Shown: positions 1-10,654, counted from the stretch's first letter. The stretch is DNA of 64,000 bases from Bubalus kerabau (GCF_029407905.1 NC_073627.1:47795001-47859000), one strand, 5' to 3'. Notes: generated from the letters alone by a model not told the origin. Translations and numbers: made by a program.

Positions 1-19
1 TTATCTTGTGTTGTCTTCA

Positions 20-150
20 TCATAGTAATCCTATAAGGGAGGTCCTATTACGTCTATTTAAGAAGTGAAGAAACTGAGGCCTCAGATAAGTGAAAATATC
101 TGTCTCAAGTCACAGAACTAATAAACAGGAGAATTGTAACTTGGATCCAG
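20..150 (-). mobile_element. MIR SINE fragment
   Basis: The GAAACTGAGGCCTCAGATAAG segment followed by CTCAAGTCACAGAACTAATAA matches the antisense MIR core (reverse of the cytoplasmic 'gggcaagtcacttaacctc' region). Diverged and without clear ends. Confidence 0.6.
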
Positions 151-213
151 ATTTGTCTAATTCCAAAGCCCAGTGGTGCTTCCCAAACACCAGATCGTCT
201 GTTGTTTTTGTGT

Positions 214-340
214 GTGCTCTGCTAAGTCACTTCAGTCATGTCCAGCTCTTTGAGACCTGGTGGACTGCAGTCCCCCAGGCTCCTCCGTCCATGGGATTCT
301 CCAGGCAAGAATTCTGGAGTGGGTTGCCATGCCCTCCTCC
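214..340 (-). mobile_element. Bov-tA SINE, 5'-truncated, antisense
   Basis: Reads GCTAAGTCACTTCAGTCATG through GGGTTGCCATGCCCTCCTCC, the Bov-A part of the ruminant Bov-tA SINE in reverse. The tRNA-Glu-like head that should follow on the right is absent: sequence after 340 is unrelated. Loss of the SINE 5' end is the usual outcome of incomplete reverse transcription. Confidence 0.85.
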
Positions 341-344
341 ACTG

Positions 345-1595
345 TATGTGGTAGGTGGCTCATCAGAGGGAGGTCTACATTTTCAGGCATCAGGCCTTTC
401 TTCTTCCTGAGTTGTAGGATATGGAATGCAGTGTCATGGACAAGCAGGTGCTTCATAATGATGGGTGTCATTTCAGAAATGAATTTACTGAAAATCCCTC
501 ACGTACTGATAAGCATTCTCTCCATTTCCTTACCCTTAAGTATCAACATTAGAATGTATGTCTTATGAACGTATGCATATATGTCATGACCAATAACCAA
601 CTTCCGGCCGCACTAGGGGATCCTGAAGGAATAAGCACACATCTGTGCGTGTATATGTGTGCTCGGCTTGTCACAGTTGGATTTTAAAGGCCAGTGAAAG
701 AGAGGCTTTGGTCTAACACAGAACCGATAACACTTCAAAGTGCTCACTAAGCTTAGTCCCCTACTGTGAGATGCAACATTTATAAAATGCATTCCTACCT
801 GTAGCAAGGCAAGCCCACATTTTCCTTTCCAAGGGTCCTCATCAAGGCAAATACTTTGCTTTAACGATCAGCCATGGAAACAGAAACAAAACGTAGAAGT
901 GGTTAGCCGCCATTTGTGGCACTATCATCCATTGTCTTGTACGCACTGGTATTTTTATTTAGGAGGACATGGGGATAAGAGCTGGAACATATGCTGGTGA
1001 GTTTGCGTGTGTGTTTAGAGAGGACAGCAGACAGGAGCCTGGGGAAAACAAACATGTGCAAACGTGGCAGGGAGCAGAAAGCCCAGCAGGGATTGCTGGT
1101 TTCCTAGCAATCAATGACCAACGTCCCTCTGGGACTATTCCCAATAGTACAAATCGTTTTACAAATAGATGCAGGTCTTGGTTTAGTTACTGACATTGCT
1201 CGACCCAGGGCTGTGTGCACAGGCATCCCCCACAGACAGGTCTTTGAATCTTGGATCTGGGTTTGGATTTACATTCCTGGGAACCCTTTTAGAAGTTTGC
1301 TCCTTGTTTGCCAGACTCTGGATTTTTATCTCAGCGCAGCTGTTCCAACCCAGGGTGTTTCAACAATTTTGTTCCAGGGAATAAAAAAGGGGTAGTTGTT
1401 GTTCTTAATAGAATCAGAACTGTCTCTAAGCACTCAGCTCCCTTTGTACAACTCTCTCCAACTTGGCTGGACCGAAGCCCCTCCCCATCTTTCTCGGCAC
1501 TCCCAAATTTGATCTGTTCTTAAAACACATTTTTATTTTCCTGGACAGCCATATTTGCACATGTGCCATCTCCCCCAAATGACCTTTTAATTGCA
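345..1595. other. non-coding stretch, no recognised element
   Basis: About 1.2 kb without a repeat I can name. Short overlapping reading frames (under 105 codons) show no domain, no codon bias and no flanking splice pattern, so none is called a gene. Confidence 0.5.
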
Positions 1596-1599
1596 CCTT

Positions 1600-1678
1600 A
1601 TTCATCTGTCACTTTCCCGTACCCAGCACAGACCTAGTATATAGTAGGTGCTCAGGAACATTTATTAAATGACTGAAC
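1600..1678 (+). mobile_element. L2 LINE 3' end
   Basis: CCCAGCACAGACCTAGTATA, TAGTAGGTGCTCAGGAACAT and TTATTAAATGACTGAA are the typical L2 3' terminus (consensus ...tagtaggtgctcaataaatgtttgttgaatga). Confidence 0.75.
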
Positions 1679-1689
1679 AGGTAAACAGA

Positions 1690-2530
1690 GTCCCAGAGAC
1701 TTCCCATCCTCCTTCAAGTTGCCCACCCCACCTCGAATCATTGGTCCTGTCTTTCTTCATCCAGAAGAAAGCAGAGAAGGACTGCTGTCCAGGACTGCTG
1801 GTACCTTTGCTGTACTGGCATGGAAACTGGAATGCTACGGTCCTGGAGGGTCATCGCCAACCAGGAGAGGGCAACACAGCATCCTGTGTGTCAGGATGGG
1901 TCTTGCCTGGAAGAAGACATCATTCCTGGTACCAACTGTCTGGAGAAAGAACAGCTTCTCAGACAAGCTCTGGCATCTGTGAACCTTGGCGCTGACTTAC
2001 AGGAATGGGGCTCTCTAAGCTTGACCTCTAGGGCATTGAAATCTCAGGAGGAGGCTCATACCTGAGGCAGTGACAGCTACTTGGGGTTGATCCAGAAGGT
2101 GGGAGGTGGGTACAGGGCAAGGGTCTGGGATGGGTGGCTGCCTTCAACAGCAAGTGGCTCTCCTGCTGAGAGGAGAGGAGAAAGAGTCCTGGTTGCTGTC
2201 ATCTCGGTTCACTCTCTGTCCTCCCTTAGGACTTAGCCAACTTCCCCCTGCATACTCTGGCCCATCCCAGTTGCTTCATAGGAGAAGAGTTTGTCTGAGC
2301 CCAGGCCTGGGCCAGTGGGCTCTAGGAAGAGCTTTAACAGGGAGAGAGAGAGCTCAAGGAGATAGCAATTCTGGAGCCAAATGAACTGCGACTGCGCAGC
2401 CAGCTGCCCCTCCCATTCGGGAAGCTTAAACTCCCTGCTCAAAATGACGAGGTTTCCCTGCTTGCCAGAACTCAGGTCTCCTGAGAAGCTGGATGATAAT
2501 GGTGCTCTGGCTGGCACGGATGAGAAGAGA
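1690..2530. other. non-coding stretch, no recognised element
   Basis: Moderately GC-rich unique-looking DNA. Three overlapping + frames of 80-108 codons and one - frame of 94 codons have no motif and compete with one another, as expected by chance. Confidence 0.45.
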
Positions 2531-2534
2531 AATG

Positions 2535-2690
2535 GTATTTGCTCAGTATTTGCCCCGTATCAAGCATTTTACACACTTGCCTAATCGAATCCACCCAGTA
2601 GCCCTGTGTGTAGATATTATTTTTCTTGGCTTAGGGTGGGCCACATTGAGGCCTGGAAAAAAAAAAAAAAGTGCTCACAGCAGAACTGCG
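2535..2690 (-). mobile_element. MIR SINE fragment with A14 run
   Basis: The 'caagcattttacacacttgcctaat' segment (2560-2590) and 'cattgaggcctgg' are antisense MIR. A 14-A run at 2657-2670 interrupts it. Confidence 0.5.
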
Positions 2691-3009
2691 AATTAGACCT
2701 AGGCTTCCATATTCCCCATCCTGGATCCTTCGGATTCCTACATTTGAATCATCTGCAAAAATGCATTTTCTAGCTCTCCCCCCAGCCCATCATCCCCTGG
2801 GCGCTTTTCATTAAGTGCTAAAGGCACGTTTTGGCCTTTTCCTGCTCTTTATCTTTGTGGGTTCAGGACCCTAGGTCTGTTCCTGAGTGTTTCTGCCCTG
2901 ACTCTATAGAGAATCACGGGATGAGTGAGTAAAAGCCCTTAGAAAAATCCGATCCCGTAGCCGCTGTTCCCAGTCCAAGAAGCAGTGCAGGGCTGAGCTG
3001 AAAAGGAAA

Positions 3010-3135
3010 TCAGAGACCATCTAAGGAACCCCATTGCTTTGAACAGGGGGACATCAAGGTCACAGAGGAAGTGACTTGTCCAGGGTCATACGTGGTAACT
3101 GTGATGGGTGGGGCACTGGGCCCAGGCCCTCCAAT
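3010..3135 (-). mobile_element. MIR SINE fragment
   Basis: 'caaggtcacagaggaagtgacttgtccagggtcatacg' (3054-3092) is the antisense MIR core. A second weak MIR-like piece follows at 3270-3330. Confidence 0.6.
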
Positions 3136-3379
3136 CCGAGTCACCTGCCTTAGCTCTTGGATGCTTTGGCCAGTGGGAGTCTCGGGTTATCTTCTACTGT
3201 TGCCATTTGGAGAACCAACTTCTGTCCGTGACTGCAGATAGGTAGCCCTAAACCTGGCACCACAATCTTCTTTAACAGATAAGACAGCTAAGGTCCAGAT
3301 CAGGGATATGAGTCCTGACGCCACAACCACCAGCGCTCAGCAGAAGGTCATGCCTAACCCAGGGAGCCGTGCTGCTTCA

Positions 3380-3545
3380 GCCTCCTGACAAGCGCGGCTG
3401 CGCTGATGTGCACAAGCACCTTCAGGTCACGCAAGCTGAAATGCACTGGATTAGCCGCCCCGCTCCGAGACGCGGAGTCGCGCTGGCTTTTCTCTGCCTG
3501 CCTTTTTCTCTCCTCTTAAAGTCTGCGTCCCCATCGCCAAGTCCA
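3380..3545. promoter_or_regulatory. short CpG-dense segment (candidate regulatory islet)
   Basis: Roughly 14 CpG dinucleotides occur within about 165 bases (for example around 3394-3402 and 3455-3482), in a window where CpG is otherwise scarce outside young SINEs. CTCCGAGACGCGGAG forms a small hairpin. No repeat family or gene start is recognised. Function is inferred from CpG density alone, so this is tentative. Confidence 0.3.
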
Positions 3546-3580
3546 ATTAACTGAGAAATTTTTGAAGAAAGCCTCAAATT

Positions 3581-3583
<3 letters not shown>

Positions 3584-3612
<29 letters not shown>
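3584..3612. repeat. (AC)n microsatellite
   Basis: About 14 uninterrupted AC units directly downstream of an AT-rich stretch. Confidence 0.95.
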
Positions 3613-3613
<1 letters not shown>

Positions 3614-4105
3614 CTAAAGTCTGGATTAGGGAGGCCTGCTCTGCTTCATTGATCCATTGGTGGGTTTGCGATGGATCCGGTTGAAGCTGGTTTCCCCACC
3701 GTCTCCAGACGCTCCTAGGATACTGATTTAAGGAGATCGAGCCCTCCATTGCAGAGATAAAGATCCCTTCCAGCGACACCAGCACAGTCCCTGGGATGGT
3801 GGAAAGTCACTAAAAGTACAAAATTCTGCTTGGGTCTCCTCAACTTATTTTCTTTGTTATTTGGTGTCTTCTTGCACACAGGGATATCGCAAGGTTGAGA
3901 AGGGCATTGGTGTCCCTGAGGGGAAGCGTGAAATGGCACTGCCTACCATTCACACCTCAAGGCGCCAGCAAGCCACCCCCAGCCTTCGTCCCTGGCTTGC
4001 CCTTCGCTCTGATTCAGCGGACACTGTCTTTCTGTCTCTGTCTCATTAATAATAACTGGCTTCTCCACCAGGCTGGGAAGCTGTTCTGCCTCCATTATTT
4101 TGTGT
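3613..4105. other. non-coding stretch, no recognised element
   Basis: Unique-looking. A + frame of 151 codons beginning here (3895-4350) runs into the MIR at 4110 and has no recognisable domain. Confidence 0.45.
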
Positions 4106-4109
4106 TTGA

Positions 4110-4245
4110 GATCATTATAGAGTCAGAACAGATACCCAAATGCATTTTGCAGGTGGGCCAACTGAGGTTCTGGGAGGAGGTATCATTTGGTGGGCGGCAG
4201 AGCTGGGATTTAAAAGCAGGGTTTGGGCCTCCCCACCTATGCATG
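4110..4245 (-). mobile_element. MIR SINE fragment
   Basis: 'gcattttgcaggtgggccaactgaggttctgggagg' followed by 'ggcagagctgggatttaaaagcagg' matches antisense MIR from the 3' part through 'agctgggattcaaac'. Confidence 0.7.
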
Positions 4246-4950
4246 TCTTTGCACAGGACTGCCACCTGGACACTTCCTGTGCCCCATCCTTCTTGGTGTC
4301 TTGGTCTCTGTTGTTGTCTGGAATGGTCCCTAGGGTGCAGTAGACCCTAGGTGGCTTCCCAGAATTGGTTCACACCCCCATCTTCCTTCCCAAGGGAACC
4401 TGAACCAGTTCAGACATCCATCTCTCCTAGACAAAGAGACCTGTTTCAGATTCCTGAAAATCTGGAATCTGGGGCCATTCCTGATGGCCCCTACCCCTAG
4501 ATTGACCTGAGTGTCATCCCATTCCCCTAGACAATGGAAAGGGTCATGTGAACCACTTCTGGCCAATGAGAGAGCAGGCAGAGACTTTGGGGGGAACTTC
4601 TGGAACAATCTCTCCTCTCATCTAAGGGAGTCACAGGAGGAGGGGTTCCTCTTCCTCTTCTGGATATTATTCTGTCCATCCACGGAGCTCAGGACAGCTG
4701 CAGATATCTGCCAAGCTGAAGATGACTTGGCCTAGCTGAGGACTGCTGATCCGTGGGCAGAGAGGGGAGTAGAGCCCAGGCCCCTGGTGGCATGATGGGT
4801 GTTGACTGTTACAATCTTGGGCCCAGCTTAACTCTGGATTTCCTGTCCTATGACCTCCAGAGGGTCCTTACTGTTTATGCCAGTGGGGGCTTTCTCTTTC
4901 TCGTAGCTAGGAGTGTCCTTACTGACTGGGGTCTTCCAGCTGTCGCTTCT
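4246..4950. other. non-coding stretch, possible old LTR or DNA-transposon relic
   Basis: The piece 4545-4640 ('ctggccaatgagagagcagg...aacttctgg') resembles a motif seen in ancient mammalian LTR or hAT relics, but I cannot assign a family. The rest is unassigned. Confidence 0.3.
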
Positions 4951-4954
4951 CGTT

Positions 4955-5162
4955 GTTGTTTAGTTGCTCAGTCGTGCCCAACTCTTTTGAGACCCTCAAG
5001 GACTGTAGCCCACCAGGCTTCTCTGTCCATGGGATTTCCCAGGTGAGAGTACGGGAGTGGGTTGCCATTTCTTTCTCCAGGGAATCTTCCCAGACCAGGG
5101 ATCAAACCCAAGTCTCCTGCATTGCGGGCAGATTCTTTACCACTGAGCCACCAGGGAAGCCT
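4955..5162 (-). mobile_element. Bov-tA SINE, full length, antisense
   Basis: Runs from GTTGCTCAGTCGTGCCCAAC through the Bov-A unit to the reversed tRNA-like head CACTGAGCCACCAGGGAAGC. About 208 bp, the usual full size. The A and B box region of the tRNA-Glu-derived promoter is at the right end on the minus strand. Confidence 0.95.
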
Positions 5163-5394
5163 GGTCCTCCTCGTACCTGTGGGTAAACTCAGGCTGTCCT
5201 CACACAGGGCTCACTTCCCTTATGTCTCTCTGCCACTCAGTCAGGAGCCTTCCAGGTTGCACAAAAAGAGGAACTTGAAATAAAGAAAGCCTGGGGGCTC
5301 TGCTCAGGACAAATACTTGGGAGACTTAAAACAATTCCCATTTCACGTTTAGTTTTAGGATGACCTGTGTCTAGGGGAACATATATACATATAG

Positions 5395-5831
5395 TACAGT
5401 AAGTCCCCTACATATGAATGAGTTCTGTTCCAAGAGCACATTTGTTAAGTCCAATTTGTTCACAAGTCCAACACAGTTAGCCTAGGTACCCAACTAACCC
5501 AATCAGCTATTTAGTACTTACTGCAATAGGTTTATAATACTTTTCATGCAAATAATACATAAAACAAAGAAATGCTTTTTAATCTTACAGTACAGTACCT
5601 TGAAATGCAGTACCATAGCTGGTATACAGGGGATGGAATCGAGTGAACGGGCAAGAAGAGTGACTGTTTGGAGGAGGGAGAGGAGGTGGGAGATGGTAGA
5701 GCTGAAGGACCGTCAGCAACAGGAGACGGAGGGCAAGCTGCAATGTCACTCACGCCTGACATTGATGGCATGCATGTTCACATCTTTGCAAGTTTGCAAC
5801 TGGAAAGTTCATATGTGGGGGGCTTACTGTA
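5395..5831 (+). mobile_element. Tc1/mariner (Tigger-like) non-autonomous DNA transposon
   Basis: Bounded by TA-CAGTAAGTCCCC at the left and GGGGGGCTTACTG-TA at the right, i.e. matching terminal inverted repeats flanked by TA, the target duplication of the Tc1/mariner superfamily. The interior (CCTACATATGAATGAGTTCT, 'acaagtccaacacagttagcctagg', 'ggaggagggagaggaggtgggagatgg') matches a mammalian Tigger-type element I recognise, shortened by internal deletion. No transposase frame remains. 437 bp. Confidence 0.8.
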
Positions 5832-6465
5832 CTAGCTAGCCTTGGGGGTGTGGTGGGTCCCACTTCCTCTGCTAAAGGAACTGCCCTGTCCATGATCCCT
5901 GCAGGGTACAGGGCAGCCAAGCAGCCTTGTTCGTGCCATGTGACCTCCTTTCCAACCAGGCCACAGCTAATCAAATCAGGCAGAAACACTGGACTCATGA
6001 GAGAAGCATCCTGGCTGCCAGCTGGCCTTTAAAGTGGACCCCCTTTTAACAAAGAAAATGGGAGTCAGTCAAATTACTTTCTGTCTGAGGAGCTAGAACT
6101 CAAGATGAACAAAGTCATCAACCTGTAGAGCAACAGACAAAACAGACCCGGGAGTGGGGCATGGGCAACTGGAAATGGACATGACATTGCCGTAATGTTT
6201 GCAAACTCTTGTGAGCCACCTCGAACCCCAAGTTCTTTCAGTTTCAGGCTCAGTTGACCTCTCCAGGTCATCCTCTCCAGGAACCCCTTTACTACTCCTG
6301 GCAGTCATCTTCCATGATGTGAGATGCCTCCTTGCAGCTGAAGATCTGGTCCCCAGCATGATCCACAGGGCCCTCCATGATCCGCCTTGCCTGGCATCTC
6401 ACATCATGGCATCTCACTACCATCCCATGGGTGCCCGTGAACCTCATAATTGAGTTGCATCTCCT
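5832..6465. other. non-coding stretch, weak old-repeat resemblance
   Basis: The segment 5935-5980 (GTGACCTCCTTTCCAACCAGG then 'ccacagctaatcaaatcag') resembles the middle of old mammalian LTRs. The remainder is unassigned. Confidence 0.3.
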
Positions 6466-6469
6466 GCCA

Positions 6470-6625
6470 TCGATGTGCCATACCCTTGCACCTCTTTCTG
6501 CCTTGATTTGTATATTTCCTCTGCTTGGAACGTCCTGCTCTTCGTTAAGATATGTGTACTCCTTCCCTGGTATTTCTCTTGCATGCCTTCATTCAAACAT
6601 GATTTGTTAAGCACCTAATAGGTGC
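6470..6625 (+). mobile_element. L2 LINE fragment
   Basis: 'cttgatttgtatatttcctctgcttggaacgtcctgctcttc' is the L2 'ctgttccctctgcctggaatgctcttc' region, followed by 'ccttcattcaaacatg'. Confidence 0.55.
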
Positions 6626-6887
6626 ACTATGTTATTCCTATGAAAAAAAGTTGGATAAGGAGACAATAGGGCTGGAGGGGTGGCTACAACAGAGAAGGCA
6701 TCTCTGAACAGAATCTGGGTGTGGTGAGGGAGTGACCTTACGCGAGTCTGGGGAAGAGTGGTTCTGGCAGATAGAACAGCAAAGGCAATACTCTAGTGGT
6801 GGGAATAAGTCTGGTGGAGGATAAAGCAAATGTGGATGGAGTGTAGTGAAAGAGGGCCAGAGCCATGGTTAAAAACTTGGCAGGGGT

Positions 6888-7225
6888 TGGATGTCCCTGG
6901 TGGTCCAGTGGTTAAGACTCTGCACTCCCAATGGAGAGGGAATGGGTTTGATCCCCAAGTGGCTCAGCAGGTAAAGAAGTAACCTGCAGGAGACTTGGGT
7001 TCAATCCCTGAGTCAAGAAGATCCCTAGGAGAAGAAAATGGTAACCCACTCCAGTATTCTTGCCTGGAGAATCCCATGAACAGAGGAGCCTGGAGAGCTA
7101 CAGTTCATGGGGTTGCAAAGAGTTGAACATGACTAAGTATATATATATATATATCTCCCCCTCTCCCGCCACCAACCCTGAAGGGAACTAAGATCTCAAA
7201 TGATGCAGCCTTTAAAAAAAAAAAT
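6888..7225 (+). mobile_element. CHR-type tRNA-Glu SINE, interrupted
   Basis: Head GTCCCTGGTGGTCCAGTGGT at 6893 and body to 6956, then resuming at about 7173 with 'cctgaagggaactaagatctc' and ending in an A-rich tail. Flanked by a perfect 8-bp target duplication GCAGGGGT (6880-6887 and 7226-7233). A Bov-tA lies inside it. Confidence 0.85.
6957..7155 (+). mobile_element. Bov-tA SINE nested in CHR SINE
   Basis: AGTGGCTCAGCAGGTAAAGA through 'ccactccagtattcttgcctggagaatcccatgaacagaggagcctgg' to 'gagttgaacatgacta'. Its 3' tail has become a TA microsatellite (7138-7154). Confidence 0.9.
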
Positions 7226-7851
7226 GCAGGGGTGAAATAATGCCTAGGAAGACCACTGCAAAGAATCTGGATTTGGGTCTAAGCATGATAGTCTAGCTGG
7301 GTGCTAAGAGGAGTAGGAACCATAATGTGATTTGCATTTTGAAAAGGTTGATCTGGCTGCTGGGCTGTGGAGAGGCGAGCCTGGAAACAACATTCCAGGT
7401 GTCTAAGGAATGGGAGGACTGAGATTTCATTTGGAGGAAGAGCCAATAGGACTCATTGATGAATTGGACGCTGGGAGGAGAGGAGGCAAAGAGTGAAACT
7501 GAAATTCAGACCAGTGCCTGAGTAATTTGGTGAATGGAGGCACCACTGACCTATATGGAAACAAATGGAGAAACGAGTTTAGGGGTGGCAATCAGGAATT
7601 GGGTTTGGGACCTGCTACTTGTCAATCATATCACAAGACTTTGTTACAAATCTCTGACTCCTTGAGGGGATATGCATTTTTTCATCTGTCTTCCTCATTC
7701 TACTTAACCACAAGTTCTCACAAATAATAGACACTTTGCCCACTGTTGGCGAAGGCTTTGATTCCTGAAAATTGCAAATGGTACCCAGATAGCCTTCCTT
7801 TCACTAGCTCACTTAATTACCACCAAGCCACTCATCTTCATTTTGTGCTGG

Positions 7852-8064
7852 TGGGTGCTAAGTCACTTCAGTTGTGTCTGACTCTTCATGACCATATTGA
7901 CAGTACCCCGCCGGGCTCCTTTGTCCATCGGATTCTCCAGGCAAGAATACTAGAGTGGGTTGCCATGCCCTCCTCCAGGGTATCTTCCTGCCCCAGGGAT
8001 CAAACCTGGGTCTCCTGTGTTTCCTGCATCGGCAGGCGGGTTTCTTTACCACTAGCACCGGTGA
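7852..8064 (-). mobile_element. Bov-tA SINE, antisense
   Basis: GGGTGCTAAGTCACTTCAGT to TTTACCACTAGCACCGGTGA; complete Bov-A unit plus reversed tRNA-like head. Confidence 0.95.
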
Positions 8065-8299
8065 CCATCACCCTTTGCTTCCAAGTCAGCCTGACCTCCC
8101 GCCTTGTCCGTCCCCTCCATCAGTCTTTTCACACTCAAGCAGAATCCAAATGGCTGTCAGGGGAGCCCTAAAGTTAAAGACTCACTTCAGTAGGCTTTCT
8201 ATTAGCATGTCTTGGTTCAGGCAGGTGTTATGAACTGTTCCCACTGGCTTGTGCCAAATTGGTCAATCAATCACCACTCAGGTACCGAGCACCCTCTAT

Positions 8300-8450
8300 A
8301 ATAAGCCCTAGTATTTGTAAAACTTTGTAGCTAACAAAGCACTTTTATATATCCTCTCATGGGACTGTGCAACCAACCTCTGAATTGACAGGGCAGGTCT
8401 CCAGATATTAAATTCCCATTTCATTTCAACTTCTGGAACTTTGTAACCAA
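8300..8450 (-). mobile_element. MIR SINE fragment
   Basis: 'taacaaagcacttttatatatcctctcatgggac' is the antisense MIR 'caaagcactttcacatacattatctcat' block. Confidence 0.45.
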
Positions 8451-8684
8451 AGGTCTTCACTAAGAGGGCTCCCTCTTGCTCTTCTTTTTGGCCTGGGAAA
8501 CTTCCACCTGAGCTTCCAGAATCATCTTTAAATAATAATACCTTCCCCAACCCTCAGGCAGAGGTAATCAATCCACTCTTCCTCCTCTGTGTTCCTTGGG
8601 TCACGTGCCTTTTTTTTTTAGTTGTTTTGCTGTAATATGTAGCTGTACACCACATGAAATGTATAGGGCACTTATAAGCATCTA

Positions 8685-8795
8685 TCTCCCTAATAGATAA
8701 TATTCTCCTTGAGGGAAAGGAGTGTATCTCATTTATCTTAGGGTCCCAATGCCTGATATATCCTCCCACATATAATAAGCAATCAATAAATGAAG
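8685..8795 (+). mobile_element. L2 LINE 3' end
   Basis: 'tattctccttgagggaaaggagtgtatctcatttatcttagggtcccaatgcctgata' then 'taataagcaatcaataaatgaag' is the L2 3' UTR terminus. Confidence 0.75.
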
Positions 8796-9524
8796 GGCCA
8801 TATGGATATTCTGAAAGCTGGAGGTCACAAAGTGGGGGACTGCGCATATTTTGCTAAGGAATATGGACCTCAGACTGTAGGCATAACGGATCCAAGGCAG
8901 TCTTGATTTATATCACAAAAGGCAGATGGCAGGCTCATTTCATAGAATTTATTTCCCTGAAAGTTGATGAGGTCTGATTTATGTCTTCCCTTGAAGGTCG
9001 GGTTATGGACTGTTCAACTCACTCCTTCTCTCTAACAAGGGCTTTCATGGGGATGGTGGGGATGGTGTCAGTTAGACACAGCTTGTTTGTCACACCCAGG
9101 GAATGTCAGGAAATTTCTTTTCATCTCATCAAACCTTCATTGAGCATTTACTATGTGCCCGGAATTGTGCTCAATGCTGTGACAATAGGGCAAGGTGTTT
9201 GGAAGCCCCCTTTGCCAAAACTGGGGCCTTCAAGGCATGTAGAAGCCAGCATGACATGTCTGGGTTCCCCATCCTTCAGCCATGCCACTGTGATCTGCTC
9301 CCAGAAGAGCTGGTGCCTGGCTGTGATCAATGAGTGCCTGTCACCCTCACGACACACTCTCCTGAACCGTTTCACCAGCACTCAGGTGAGCCTGCAGTAC
9401 TGGGCTGATGGGATGAGCCCCAGGGAGTGGGGCAGTGGAGGGCAGCAGCATTGATGGATGCAAGTGTCAAAGCTATTCACCAGAAGACTTAATTGACTTT
9501 CTCGGGCTCTTCTTTCTGCCACAG
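8796..9524. other. mostly unassigned DNA with an L2-like piece
   Basis: 'cattgagcatttactatgtgcccggaattgtgctcaatgctg' (9138-9179) is antisense L2/MIR-like. A 157-codon + frame (8981-9454) crosses it and shows no domain. Confidence 0.45.
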
Positions 9525-9785
9525 AGTCATCCATCCATCCATCTACCCATGTGTCTATCCATGCATGCATCCATTCATTTAGTCATTCGTATACTCATGC
9601 AGATCTTTATCTTTAAAGTATGTATTTGTATGTCTTCATCATTACATATTCAACCAGCCATCCATTCATGTGCCCATCAATCCATTTATTCTTTCATCCA
9701 TATCTTTATGTTTAAAGCATGCATCTGCCTGTCCTAACTAGTGATTTATCCATCCATCCATCCATGCACTGATTCATTTAAATCT
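9525..9785. repeat. degenerate (CATC)n / (ATCC)n satellite tract
   Basis: CATCCATCCATCCATCTACC at 9530 and further blocks at 9570, 9655 and 9750, with interrupted copies between. The unit TCTTTATSTTTAAAGTATG recurs at about 9603 and 9702, showing a longer period of about 100 bp. Confidence 0.85.
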
Positions 9786-9789
9786 TTAA

Positions 9790-10270
9790 AGTACATATCA
9801 TTTCTTTGCTCAAAAACTCTGAGTAGCCTTCATGTGTCACAGCCTAGAAGCAAAGTTGTTCTCTTAGCATTCACAGTTGGCCCTTATTTCCTGATCACAT
9901 CTACATGAGCTCTCCTTTGGCCAAGTGGGTCTGCCCATCTCCCTCAGCAAGTTGGATCTTGCCTTCTTGCCTCTCCTCTCCTCCCACCTTCTTTTTGTCT
10001 AAGTGCCCTCCCCGTAACTCCAATCCACTTCTTGTTGGTTGCAGTCCAACTCTTCATTCACTCAAATCTTCACCCTCTTAGGAGACTATCCACTGTATTC
10101 ATGCACTGTTTGTCTCCTGGGTGATCTGTCCCATCTCTGAACTCCAAACGCTCTTAGCGTCTGACCCAGGCCTTTGGGTACTTGGCTATTGTGTCCTTGT
10201 ATTGATCTCTTTTTTTGTAAATGTGATCTTTCTCCCAAGAGACCTGCGCTTGTCCAGTGCTACTGAAGAC
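9790..10270 (+). mobile_element. L2 LINE fragment
   Basis: 'gagtagccttcatgtgtcacagcctagaagcaaag' corresponds to L2 'ccaatggcttcccattgcac..agaataaaatccaa', then 'tgatcacatctacatgagctctcc'. Diverged. The right edge near 10270 is uncertain. Confidence 0.5.
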
Positions 10271-10590
10271 ATTCCTGTGCCTTTGTCCCATCTAGGCCTG
10301 GGCCCATCGGAACCTAGAGAGAGGAGTCAGGAACTCCTGACTTGCTGCTTCAAGTCTTGTGCCCACTGTTACAAGCCTGAGTCCTGGACACCTGTGAGGC
10401 TCTGACCTGAATCCTCCATTCTCAGACCACCAGTACATACAAAGAGAGTTTGGGGGAGGGTCTCACCTAGAAGCCTGCTTGACCTTGATCCTGGTGTCAC
10501 TCTTCCGGGCCCCAGCATTGGGATGGAATCTGTCTTTCTTATCCCAAATCTGATGAGCACATTCTGTGAACTGACTGGTCCCAGAGAACT
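10271..10590. other. non-coding stretch
   Basis: No repeat or gene recognised. The only frames are under 100 codons. Confidence 0.4.
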
Positions 10591-10591
10591 A

Positions 10592-10614
10592 TGCTGCTGC
10601 TGCTGCTGCTGCTG
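10592..10614. repeat. (CTG)n trinucleotide repeat
   Basis: Seven to eight TGC units. In this window CTG/CAG runs otherwise mark the tails of Bov-A2 dimers, but no SINE adjoins this one. Confidence 0.9.
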
Positions 10615-10654
10615 TGTATATCTTTGACTGTTACTCTCTCTTTTGTTACTTATT

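Larger units (their letters stand above)
6640..7560 (-). mobile_element. L2 LINE, antisense, split by nested SINEs
   Basis: Left part 6640-6887 and right part 7234-7560 read as one antisense L2: 'gggaagagtggttctggcagatagaacagcaaaggcaatac', then 'ggttgatctggctgctgggctgtgg' and 'gagccaataggactcattgatgaattgg'. They are separated only by the CHR SINE and the Bov-tA within it. Confidence 0.75.

Noticed and set aside
6900..6960. tRNA-Glu-like sequences at SINE heads as tRNA genes
   Set aside because: They are degenerate tRNA-derived SINE heads, without a foldable acceptor stem or terminator.
8981..9454. 157-codon plus frame
   Set aside because: Runs through an L2/MIR-like segment, no domain.
9525..9785. 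CRISPR-like spaced repeats
   Set aside because: Irregular tetranucleotide satellite in a mammalian genome; no constant repeat and spacer lengths.
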